From: Chryseobacterium oleae
Lineage (GTDB): Bacteria > Bacteroidota > Bacteroidia > Flavobacteriales > Weeksellaceae
Length of the DNA stretch: 64,000 nt
Reading direction: 5' to 3'
NCBI RefSeq assembly: GCF_900115055.1
Contig: NZ_FOVD01000001.1
Coordinates: 496,001-560,000, forward strand
Within the stretch, counting starts at the first letter, position 1, and the number at the start of each line of letters is the position of its first letter. Shown piece after piece: positions 56,250 through 64,000 of the stretch. Both the position numbers and the translations under genes were made by a program. Below the pieces are notes generated by a model. The model worked only from the letters and a program-made list of their open reading frames with translations, made no database searches and was not told the DNA's origin.

Positions 56250-56900
56250 TTAGATAGATACATTGGGATTATTTTTCTTTGCTTCATCCATATTATACGC
56301 AATCCTGTTATCCTGAATGTTCAAAGTCGTGAAAATACCGATGTACTGATTAAATAGATTTTTGTCATAATAAACAAGCACCGGAAACAACTGACTGGCC
56401 TGGTAATATCTTTTGCCTTCTAAGGCCTTTTGCATGGCTTCTTCCACTTCCTGTACAAGTGGCCTGCAGTTTTTATTTAAGAGGAAATCCTTTAGATGAG
56501 ATTCAAAAAACCGGTCACCATACAGCTGTAAAAACTGTTTGATATAAGGATATAATTCCTGTTCGCTTTTTCCATTGAACGTTGAAATGTACAAGGCATT
56601 GGTGATGATATCATATACATTATCCTGATTATGGAGTCTGTGGGGTTCAAAACTTTCTTTTTCGTCCCATTTTTCAGCGGTGAATCGGTCAAGGAGTTCA
56701 AAACCTTCGGGTATACCCCATGCAAGCAAAATAAGCATGGCCTGATAAGCCACATAACGGTCTTGATGGTGAAGAAGTCTTTTTAACTGTTCAACCCTGT
56801 CAAAATCTTTTTTTTCAAGGAGTTGTACTTCGTTTAAATCGTATCCTTCATTCCCTTCCTCATTGTAGTAATAAAGGAGTTCATGGAGTTGGTTATTCAT
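56250..56900 (-). CDS. Hypothetical HEAT-like helical protein
   Basis: A 216-residue helical, acidic protein. The segment LKRLLHHQDRYVAYQAMLIL then LAWGIPEGFELLDRF looks like one HEAT-type repeat. No enzyme motif was seen. It is the first gene of a minus-strand trio. Such helical proteins are frequent as immunity proteins in Flavobacteriia; this is only a suggestion. Confidence 0.6.
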   Translation of the reverse strand: MNNQLHELLYYYNEEGNEGYDLNEVQLLEKKDFDRVEQLKRLLHHQDRYVAYQAMLILLAWGIPEGFELLDRFTAEKWDEKESFEPHRLHNQDNVYDIITNALYISTFNGKSEQELYPYIKQFLQLYGDRFFESHLKDFLLNKNCRPLVQEVEEAMQKALEGKRYYQASQLFPVLVYYDKNLFNQYIGIFTTLNIQDNRIAYNMDEAKKNNPNVSI

Positions 56901-57106
56901 TTAATCAGTTTTTATGAGTGGAGTTGAACAGTAGTGGGAATATTCAGTTTTATATTTTAAAAATACAAACTTTCTTTTTGATATGGAATTTGTTTACAGG
57001 TTTCTTAATTTTTCAAACACAAGAAAATTGATAATAGAAAAGACAAAATGACGATACCGGTATGTCTGCGATTTGCTTTTGTCAATTATTTTCACTATCT
57101 TGTAGT

Positions 57107-57271
57107 ATGAAAAAAAGTGAAAATCAAGGGAGTATAACCCATGCAGGTAGAATGAATGAACGAACAAAAGCATTGGAAGTTCTTGAAAAAGCCAAGCAAA
57201 CACAAGGGAAAATTACCTTTTTAAGAAAAGGTGTAGGGAGAAACTTTAAGCCAAAAACTGAGGAGTCGTAA
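57107..57271 (+). CDS. Short basic hypothetical ORF, possible gene remnant
   Basis: 54 codons from the ATG at 57107 (MKKSENQGSITHAGRMNERT). In the same frame, after three stop codons in a short linker, a further charged stretch runs from 57308 to the stop at 57467 (KILELVKEKQIRTGGHNANK). The two may be pieces of one decayed gene. No family was recognised. Confidence 0.3.
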   Translation: MKKSENQGSITHAGRMNERTKALEVLEKAKQTQGKITFLRKGVGRNFKPKTEES

Positions 57272-57512
57272 ATCGAAATTGATTGAATTGATATCTTCAA
57301 AGAGTAGTATATTGTCGAAGAACTCGAAAATAAGATACTGGAGCTCGTAAAAGAAAAACAGATCCGCACTGGCGGACATAACGCAAATAAGCGGGATGAT
57401 GTTGATAGGATCCTGAATAGGTCAATCGACGATCGTAACGTATTTCTTCAGCGTATGGCAGATGATTGAGCGCGCAAACCAGCGTATAATTATGCTGCCA
57501 AAATAAAACAAT

Positions 57513-57539
57513 AGAGGCTGTCCATTTTGGGCAGCCTCT
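57513..57539. terminator. Terminator hairpin
   Basis: AGAGGCTG-TCC pairs with GGG-CAGCCTCT around ATTTT, with T-rich sequence on both flanks. It probably ends the minus-strand lipoprotein gene at 57582 and possibly the small plus-strand ORF. Confidence 0.75.
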
Positions 57540-57581
57540 TGTTTGTTATATCTGTCTAGTCCTGAAATAGCAGAAGTCAAA

Positions 57582-58310
57582 CTACCAGATTGATACTCTT
57601 CTGTTTCTATCTGTGCTTTTAACCTGTACATACATTCTTTTTGCATCCTCATTATAATATTGTACAGTAGGATTAGTATTATATAATGCTGTTACCCCAA
57701 TAACATATTTGCCACACCAACCACAATCTTTAGATTTTGTTTCCACTTCTATACCCTGACCATTAGGAGTACTATACCACTCTATTTTGGCGTTCTTACC
57801 AAGATCACTCCAGGTTTCAGTAAAATTCGGATATCTGTCGTTTTCTTTAATTTTGAACCTCGAACCTGATTTAAAACATAGTAATTGTGTGTTTTCAATA
57901 ACTGGCTTTTCAATAACATAAAACTTAATAAAAGCTTGCTCATTATTTGGAATAATATCAATTGATTCCTCTTTTGACTTAATATCCGTAGGTGGTATAT
58001 CCAAATTATCTTTATCTATAATTTCGAAAGTCAATGCATCATTTTTGTATTCATCGATTACCGCTTTATCATTTGAAGTTGCTAAAAGTTTAGCAATATT
58101 ATTATGTTTGTCAGTCAAAGTAATCGTCTCTGTATATTTTAACATCTCAGAACTTAAATCCTCGTCTTCCATTATTCGATTTTGAGATAAAGGCTTTTCT
58201 TCATTATTTATTTTTTCTAAATTTGAAAAAGAATCTTCTCTGTTACAGGAAATAAAAGTTGTTGCTAATCCTAAAAAGCAAAACGAAGTGGCTAAAAATG
58301 TGTTTTTCAT
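57582..58310 (-). CDS. Lipoprotein of unknown function downstream of GG-leader peptide
   Basis: A 242-residue protein with lipobox FISC. The first 100 residues are acidic and poorly structured; the C-terminal 120 form a beta domain with DCGWCGKYVIGVTALYN. No family was recognised. The GG-leader peptide gene at 58379 lies 68 bases upstream on the same strand, so the two may be co-transcribed. A role in peptide perception or immunity is conceivable but unproven. Confidence 0.65.
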   Translation of the reverse strand: MKNTFLATSFCFLGLATTFISCNREDSFSNLEKINNEEKPLSQNRIMEDEDLSSEMLKYTETITLTDKHNNIAKLLATSNDKAVIDEYKNDALTFEIIDKDNLDIPPTDIKSKEESIDIIPNNEQAFIKFYVIEKPVIENTQLLCFKSGSRFKIKENDRYPNFTETWSDLGKNAKIEWYSTPNGQGIEVETKSKDCGWCGKYVIGVTALYNTNPTVQYYNEDAKRMYVQVKSTDRNRRVSIW

Positions 58311-58378
58311 TATTCAAAATTTAATTTTATTATTCATCTAATATTAATATTGTTGCTGTCCGATAAATCCTGTAGGAT

Positions 58379-58522
58379 TTATTTTAGATAAAGACAATGT
58401 TCTTCTGTTACATCTTTGTATACATGATGCAAAATCGGAATACTCTCTACATAAGAGCCTTCACAATAACAAGCAAAGCCCCCATTAATAAACTTTAATT
58501 CTTTTTTAGTTAATTCTTTCAT
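58379..58522 (-). CDS. GG-leader bacteriocin-like peptide
   Basis: A 47-residue peptide from the ATG at 58522 to the TAA ending at 58379. MKELTKKELKFINGG is a double-glycine leader with the Leu-x-x-x-Glu-Leu-x-x-Ile spacing of bacteriocin-like peptides. The core is FACYCEGSYVE plus 21 more residues with a final Cys (three Cys in all). It is like the peptide at 7450 only in the leader. No transporter or peptidase gene is next to it. Confidence 0.7.
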   Translation of the reverse strand: MKELTKKELKFINGGFACYCEGSYVESIPILHHVYKDVTEEHCLYLK

Positions 58523-58762
58523 AATTATTAATTTTTTGATATTACTAAAGTAGAAGAAGTTTTACAAAAGAGATATCTAAAATTAGCAACTGCGTACTTT
58601 TATAAAATAGCTGCGATTTATAATCTAGTAACTGCGCCAGCAGCTCTTGTATTTAAAACCGAACTTTCATCGCCTATAAAAAAGGCCGGGATTTTATGAT
58701 CCAAGCCTTTATTTTTAATGTCTATACCCAGCAGAATAGTTTCCTCTTCCTGGTGATGATGA

Positions 58763-59173
58763 TTAATCCAGTTTAAAAAAGAAATACACAACCGCTGCCC
58801 ACTCTTTTTTAATTCCTCTGGCATAGCCAATCGTGCTGCGGCTGCTGTTTTCTACCGTTCCATCGTCTTTGATGTAGCCAATGGTTGAACGGCTGCTGTT
58901 TTCTACGGTGCCATCCTTTTTAACGTAACCTACCGTAGAACGGCTGCTATTTTCTATGGTACCATCACTTTTGATATAACCGATAGTTGAACGGCTTTTA
59001 TTTTCAATGGTTCCGTCCGACTTGATGTATCCGACGGTGGAACGGCTGCTGTTTTCAATGGTTCCGTCCGATTTGATGTAGCCCGTCGTGCTGCGGCTTC
59101 CCGATTCAATGGTTTGTGCACTTGCCATCGAAAGGCTGAAGAGAAGGAAAGCAAAGATTCCTATTTTTTTCAT
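58763..59173 (-). CDS. Secreted 17-residue tandem-repeat protein (five-fold beta type)
   Basis: A 136-residue protein with a signal peptide ending ASAQ. The mature part has six near-identical units of the form SSRSTIGYIKxDGTVEN, with period 17. Such repeats are expected to close into a small beta propeller or flower; NCBI uses the name 5-fold beta-flower protein for a similar group, as I recall. The C-terminus ends KKEWAAVVYFFFKLD. The function is unknown. Confidence 0.75.
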   Translation of the reverse strand: MKKIGIFAFLLFSLSMASAQTIESGSRSTTGYIKSDGTIENSSRSTVGYIKSDGTIENKSRSTIGYIKSDGTIENSSRSTVGYVKKDGTVENSSRSTIGYIKDDGTVENSSRSTIGYARGIKKEWAAVVYFFFKLD

Positions 59174-59248
59174 GATTTTTAATTTTTTAATGGTTATTGT
59201 TTTTGATGTATTTGAGCTGCTAAAAATACAGATTCCTCTTAAAAAAAC

Positions 59249-59275
59249 AGCGCCACTTAAAAGATAAGTGACGCT
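59249..59275 (-). terminator. Terminator of the RCC1-repeat gene
   Basis: In the minus-strand transcript AGCGTCACTT pairs with AAGTGGCGCT (one U-G) and is followed by seven T residues. Confidence 0.85.
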
Positions 59276-59316
59276 ATTTTTTATAGATCATGCTTCCGCA
59301 CTTTCATTGATCATGT

Positions 59317-62300
59317 TTATCGCTTGATCACTTTTACCGTTTTTACGAAATCATTCACTGCACTTACTTTCAACAGGTAAACTCCTGATGCGAAAGCAGA
59401 AACATCAATGGTTCCTTTGGTATCGTTGATCGCTTTTGTAAGCACATGCTGACCCGCCGCATTGTAAACCGTAACGGAAAGTATCTTTTGGTCAAAAGAA
59501 ACCGTCAGGATATCACGTACAGGATTCGGGTAAACTTTCAGCTGATCTACCTTTGGTGCTACTTCACCAGTACTTAAAACGATCCCTGTAGGACAGCCAA
59601 TAGGTGTGAAAATTTTTCTTTCAACAAATGTTGCATCACCTACCTGACCGGTGTTATTACGTCCAAAACCTGCTAAAAATCCATTGGTATTGATAACAAA
59701 TCTGTTGTACATATTCGCTGCAATGCTTTTGGTATCCGTAGCTGTTCCTATCTGAGTAGGAATAAGTCTGCTGGTTGTGGTTCCGTCTCCTAATTGTCCA
59801 TAGTTATTATATCCCCATGCCCAAAGAGTTCCATCTGTTTTGACTCCCATCGAAGAATGAAGATAATCACCAATAACAGTCTTCCAGTTGGTATCGGTTC
59901 CTATTTGTGTTGGAGTGCTTTTGGAAACAGTGGTTCCATCTCCTAATGCTCCGTAAGAATTATTTCCCCAGGCCCACAACGTACCATCTGTTTTGAGTCC
60001 CATCGAATGAAAATATCCTCCTACAGCATTTTTCCAATTGGTATCTGTTCCAATTTGAACCGGTACAGAAGTAGTCCCTGAAAAGCCTAATTGCTGCAGG
60101 TTGTTATACCCCCAACCCCATAGTGTTCCGTTGGTTTTTACTGCAATAGTGTGCATTCCTCCCGGACCAATAAATTTCCAGTCATTTGCGGTCCCAACTT
60201 GGGTAGGCACCTTTTTACTCACGGTTGTCCCGTCACCTAATTGACCATCCGCATTCATACCCCATGTCCAAAGTGTTCCATTGGATTTTAAAGCTACTGT
60301 AAAATTATCTCCGGCACCAATACTTGTCCAGTCTGTCGCTGTTCCAACCTGTGTTGGTACATTTTTATTGATGGTTGTATCATTACCTAATTGTCCGGAT
60401 TGGTTAGCGCCCCAAGCCCAGATTGTTCCGTCTGTTTTGAGTGCTACAGAGTGATACATCCCGCTGACTACTTTCACCCATCTATTTGAGGTTCCTACTT
60501 GTACAGGGGTATTTTTTGCAAATGTACCACCATCTCCAAGCTGTCCGAAATCATTATTTCCCCATGTCCATAGCGTACCGTCTGTTTTGATTCCCGCAGA
60601 ATGACTATATCCTGAACCTACATTATCCCAACATCCTGTTGTATTGGCAGGAAGTGTTGTAAAAGAACCTCCCTGTACCCAGTCATTTTGGTTGGATCCA
60701 CAATTAGATGCTACCCACCAGTAGTACGTGGTACCAGGTAATAAGTTGGTTAAATTGGCTGCTGTAGAAAGAGCAGTTCCATTTCCACCTCCAATAACCG
60801 GACTAAGATTATAAAGATATAAATATCCTCCAGTCGGTGCTGATGTTGGTGCTACCCAGTTAATCGTAGCCGTTCCGGAAGTGATATTGGAAGTATATAG
60901 CTGACTTGGAGGGTTACAAGATACAGAGCAGATAACAGAAACAAATGCGTTCTTTTTAACAAGAGTTCCATCTCCTAACTGGCCTACTTCATTGGCACCT
61001 GCTGCTTTCAGGAAGCCATCCGTATTTAAAGCTAATGTATAATATCCTCCTCCGGAGATTACGCTAAAATCATTAGCATTTGAAATAGAAAACGTGTTTG
61101 AATTATTGCTGGTAGTGCTGTTAGCCAGCTGACCAAAATAATTATACCCACAGGTAAACATATTTCCTGTTGTCATTATTCCTACGGTATGATGTCCTCC
61201 TGCATCAACGCTTTGAACTCCATCAGAGACAAGTGTCGGTACTAATCTGTTGACATAGGTACCGTCACCAAGCTGTCCCTGGCTATTGTCTCCCCATGTA
61301 TACAGTATTCCGTTCGCAGTTTTCGCTGCAGCATGCATAAATCCTGCAGAAACATCAGCCCAGTCAGTATTGGTTCCGATTTGCTTAGGTAGGTTTCTTT
61401 GGGTTGTTGTCCCGTCGCCCAGCTGACCATTGTTATTATATCCCCATGCCCAAAGTGTACCGCCGGTTTTTACCGCAAGAGAAAAATCAGTTCCTGCTGC
61501 AATACTTCTCCAGTCGGTTGCAGTTCCTATTTGGATAGGAACATTCTTATCTGTAGACGTTCCGTCACCTAACTGGCCATACTGGTTACTTCCCCAGGCC
61601 CAAAGGGTTCCATCTGTTTTTAATGCTAGTGTTTGTCTTTTTCCAGTCGCAGCATCTGCCCAGTCGGCAGCTGTTCCGATTTGTGTTGGTGTCGTTTTAT
61701 TCACAGTGGTTCCGTTTCCTAGTTGTCCCACAGAGTTATACCCCCAGGACCAAAGCGTTCCATCTGTTTTAAGTGCCACTGAGTACTGGGCACCTGCCAT
61801 AATTTTTTTCCAGTTGTTTGCGGTTCCTATCTGTTTGGGAACATTTCTGTCAAGGGTTGTTCCATCACCTAACTGGCCATACTGGTTGCTTCCCCAGGCC
61901 CAAAGTGTTCCATCTGATTTGATTCCTAATGAATGCGTTTCACCGGCCATAATTTTTTGCCAGCAACCTGCCGGAGAGAGCGTAGTGAAAGATCCTCCCT
62001 GTACCCAGCTGCTTTGGCTGGATCCACAATTGGATGCCATCCACCAGTAGTAGGTCGTATTAGGCATTAGATTGGTAATATCGGCTGTTGTAGCGATCGT
62101 ATTTCCGTTAGGACTTCCCATCGTTGAAGAAGTTCCATAGGCATAGATATATCCTCCGGTAGGCGCTGTTGCCAGTGGTGACCAGTTAAGCGTAGCCGTT
62201 GTAGAAGTGATATTGGAAGTAGATAACTGACTAGGAGGGTTACATGGAATACAGGTAATAGAAACGAATGCATTTCTCTGAATCGTTGCACCATCACCTA

Positions 62301-64000
62301 ATCGCCCTCCCTCGTTATTTCCAACAGCTTTTAAGTATCGATCTGTATTTAAAGCTAAAGTATGGAATGCTCCTGCAGAAACCACACTATAATCGCTGTC
62401 GTTTCCTATGGCAAGCCAGTTCGGGTTATTAGTCGTCGTGTTATTCCCCAACTGACCATAATTATTGGCTCCGCAGGCATATAGTTTTCCGGCTGTAGTT
62501 ACGGCTACGGTATGATATGCTCCTGCAGCAATACTTTTGATGCCACCCATTATACCTATCGGTGCCAAACTGTTCGTATAGGTACCATTACCAAGCTGCC
62601 CTTTGTCATTTCGTCCCCAGGCATAAATTGCTCCACCTGTGTTGAGTGCTGCAGAATGGGTATATCCGGCTACAACAGTTGACCAGCTATTTGCTGTTGC
62701 TATTTGCGTAGGCAGGATTCTATCGGTGGTTGTACCATCACCCAACTGTCCGTAATTGTTCAAGCCCCATGCCCAAAGTGTATTATCGGTTCTTATTCCC
62801 AGAGAAAAGCTATCCCCTCCTGCAATACTTTTCCAGTTCGTTGCTGTTCCTATTTGCGTAGGTAATGTTTTATTTAAAATAGTCCCGTCACCTAATTGTC
62901 CGTTTCCATTATTTCCCCAGCCCCAAAGGGTACCGTTGTTTTTTACCGCTAAAGTATGGTTCACCCCGCTGCCAATATCTGCCCAGTCGGTACCTGTTCC
63001 TATCTGTGTAGGTACATTTACGTTAGTGGTGGTTCCGTTTCCTAGCTGACCTACTGAATTGTAACCCCATGCCCATAGCGTTCCGTTGGTTCTCAGTCCA
63101 ATTGAATACTGAGCACCTGTCACAATTTTTTTCCAGTTGGTTGCTGTTCCTATTTGCGTTGGAACATGTTTGTCGGTATTTGTTCCATCACCTAGCTGCC
63201 CATCGCTGTTAGTTCCCCAGGCCCAAAGTGTTCCGTCTGACTTTATCCCTGCAGAATGGGTACTGCCTGCAGCAATACTTTGCCAGCAGCCCGTAGGCGG
63301 AAGTGTCGTAAATGTTCCTCCCGGTACCCAATCACTTTGAGTGGATCCGCAATGAGACGCTACCCACCAATAATACGTGGTACTTGGTAATAAATTTGTT
63401 ACATTAGCTGTTGTAGAAATAGTTGTATTATTAGTATGACTGGCACTTCCAACATTGAATGAAGTACCATATTTGTACATATATCCTCCGGCAGGTACTG
63501 TTGCTGGTGCTGACCAGTTAAGCGTAGCCGTTATAGAAGTAATATTGGAAGCAGACAACTGGCTTGGAACAGGACAGTCTGTAGGACAAGCGATGCTTAT
63601 CGGTGTGTAAGAACCGGCCTGAAATCCATTTGTACCATTACCCAACTGACCATTACTATTATATCCCCATGAATACAGAGACCCGTCAGATTTTAAAGCA
63701 ATTGAATGATAATCTCCTGCTGAGATACTGTACCAGTTACTATCTGCTCCGATACGTTTCGGTGCAGTTCTGTTCGTGGTCGTCCCATCCCCTAATTGTC
63801 CGTAAATATTTTTACCCCAAGCCCAAAGTGAACCATCGGTTTTAATGGCCAATGAGTGTTCTGTATAACTATCAATACTTTTCCAATTGGTATCTGTTCC
63901 AATTTGTGTAGGTACATTTTTATTAGTGGTAGTCCCATCCCCTAACTGTCCGTAAACATTACTTCCCCAGGTCCACAAAGTTCCATCCGTCTTTATTGCT
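59317..64000 (-). CDS. Giant RCC1-repeat / fibronectin III protein with T9SS sorting domain (5' truncated)
   Basis: The frame is open to the right edge, so the N-terminus lies outside; more than 1550 residues are seen. It consists of blocks of RCC1-type propeller repeats of about 50 residues (TDGTLWAWGSNQYGQLGDGT). Three fibronectin-III-like domains separate the blocks (PPSQLSTSNITSTTATLNWS, TTYYWWVASNCGS). The last 80 residues are a T9SS type A sorting domain (LKVYPNPVRDILTVSF, GVYLLKV). It is thus exported by the type IX system and placed on the cell surface or released. A role in adhesion or binding is likely; no enzyme domain was seen. Confidence 0.92.
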   Translation of the reverse strand, partial: AIKTDGTLWTWGSNVYGQLGDGTTTNKNVPTQIGTDTNWKSIDSYTEHSLAIKTDGSLWAWGKNIYGQLGDGTTTNRTAPKRIGADSNWYSISAGDYHSIALKSDGSLYSWGYNSNGQLGNGTNGFQAGSYTPISIACPTDCPVPSQLSASNITSITATLNWSAPATVPAGGYMYKYGTSFNVGSASHTNNTTISTTANVTNLLPSTTYYWWVASHCGSTQSDWVPGGTFTTLPPTGCWQSIAAGSTHSAGIKSDGTLWAWGTNSDGQLGDGTNTDKHVPTQIGTATNWKKIVTGAQYSIGLRTNGTLWAWGYNSVGQLGNGTTTNVNVPTQIGTGTDWADIGSGVNHTLAVKNNGTLWGWGNNGNGQLGDGTILNKTLPTQIGTATNWKSIAGGDSFSLGIRTDNTLWAWGLNNYGQLGDGTTTDRILPTQIATANSWSTVVAGYTHSAALNTGGAIYAWGRNDKGQLGNGTYTNSLAPIGIMGGIKSIAAGAYHTVAVTTAGKLYACGANNYGQLGNNTTTNNPNWLAIGNDSDYSVVSAGAFHTLALNTDRYLKAVGNNEGGRLGDGATIQRNAFVSITCIPCNPPSQLSTSNITSTTATLNWSPLATAPTGGYIYAYGTSSTMGSPNGNTIATTADITNLMPNTTYYWWMASNCGSSQSSWVQGGSFTTLSPAGCWQKIMAGETHSLGIKSDGTLWAWGSNQYGQLGDGTTLDRNVPKQIGTANNWKKIMAGAQYSVALKTDGTLWSWGYNSVGQLGNGTTVNKTTPTQIGTAADWADAATGKRQTLALKTDGTLWAWGSNQYGQLGDGTSTDKNVPIQIGTATDWRSIAAGTDFSLAVKTGGTLWAWGYNNNGQLGDGTTTQRNLPKQIGTNTDWADVSAGFMHAAAKTANGILYTWGDNSQGQLGDGTYVNRLVPTLVSDGVQSVDAGGHHTVGIMTTGNMFTCGYNYFGQLANSTTSNNSNTFSISNANDFSVISGGGYYTLALNTDGFLKAAGANEVGQLGDGTLVKKNAFVSVICSVSCNPPSQLYTSNITSGTATINWVAPTSAPTGGYLYLYNLSPVIGGGNGTALSTAANLTNLLPGTTYYWWVASNCGSNQNDWVQGGSFTTLPANTTGCWDNVGSGYSHSAGIKTDGTLWTWGNNDFGQLGDGGTFAKNTPVQVGTSNRWVKVVSGMYHSVALKTDGTIWAWGANQSGQLGNDTTINKNVPTQVGTATDWTSIGAGDNFTVALKSNGTLWTWGMNADGQLGDGTTVSKKVPTQVGTANDWKFIGPGGMHTIAVKTNGTLWGWGYNNLQQLGFSGTTSVPVQIGTDTNWKNAVGGYFHSMGLKTDGTLWAWGNNSYGALGDGTTVSKSTPTQIGTDTNWKTVIGDYLHSSMGVKTDGTLWAWGYNNYGQLGDGTTTSRLIPTQIGTATDTKSIAANMYNRFVINTNGFLAGFGRNNTGQVGDATFVERKIFTPIGCPTGIVLSTGEVAPKVDQLKVYPNPVRDILTVSFDQKILSVTVYNAAGQHVLTKAINDTKGTIDVSAFASGVYLLKVSAVNDFVKTVKVIKR

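Noticed and set aside
58618..58830. 70-codon minus-strand ORF overlapping the repeat protein
   Set aside because: It overlaps the 3' end of the 17-residue-repeat gene in another frame and shows no motif or signal. Not supported as a gene.
59317..64000. DNA-level tandem repeats as a CRISPR array
   Set aside because: The spacing of about 150 bases and open frame match protein RCC1 repeats. There are no short constant repeats with variable spacers.

Overview
The window comes from a Chryseobacterium-like member of the Flavobacteriia (Bacteroidota). This rests on an AT-rich background, a T9SS type A sorting domain, a recF / DUF721 neighbourhood, a TAnnTTTG promoter box before the tRNA, a Bacteroidota-type VgrG effector island, plug-domain macroglobulin-like proteins and small GG-leader bacteriocin-like peptides. 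All family names come from reading motifs; no database search was possible.

Layout. 1-11.5 kb is mostly chromosomal core: an alpha-2-macroglobulin-like protein (partial), a UbiA-like membrane protein, recF, a type B carboxylesterase, a DUF721 protein, a GG-leader peptide, a membrane protein of the so-called site-specific recombinase family, mtgA, a metal-chelate binding lipoprotein and tRNA-Arg. 11.9-23.6 kb is a GC-richer minus-strand RiPP gene cluster next to the tRNA. It encodes a nitrile-hydratase-leader (proteusin-type) precursor with a Cys/Ser/Thr-rich core, a fused ThiF-like/YcaO cyclodehydratase, a SagB-type azoline oxidase, a PoyD-like radical SAM epimerase, a LanM-like dehydratase whose cyclase half has lost its zinc ligands, an unknown protein, a subtilase, a small propeptide-like protein and a methyltransferase. 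This combination (epimerisation, dehydration, azole formation and methylation on one proteusin leader) is the best candidate for an undescribed system in the window.

24-39.6 kb holds two paralogous modules of a membrane AraC-type regulator followed by penicillin-binding-protein-like serine hydrolases. Between them lie a PIG-L deacetylase / sodium:solute symporter / DUF2911 operon that includes an unannotated 34-residue membrane peptide, a ceramidase-like membrane protein, a P-loop protein, and a two-gene putative phage-defence pair (SIR2-like plus putative AbiC-like membrane protein).

39.7-54.4 kb holds a plug-domain protein, then a type VI secretion island. VgrG is followed by a PAAR-like/metalloprotease fusion, a muramidase-like protein and a DD-peptidase-like protein, each next to secreted or lipoprotein genes that are probable immunity factors. 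One of these is frameshifted at a TCAA tetranucleotide repeat. A HEPN/zinc-ribbon protein follows. 54.5-64 kb has small secreted and hypothetical proteins, a second GG-leader peptide, a 17-residue-repeat protein and a giant RCC1/fibronectin T9SS cargo protein that runs off the right edge.
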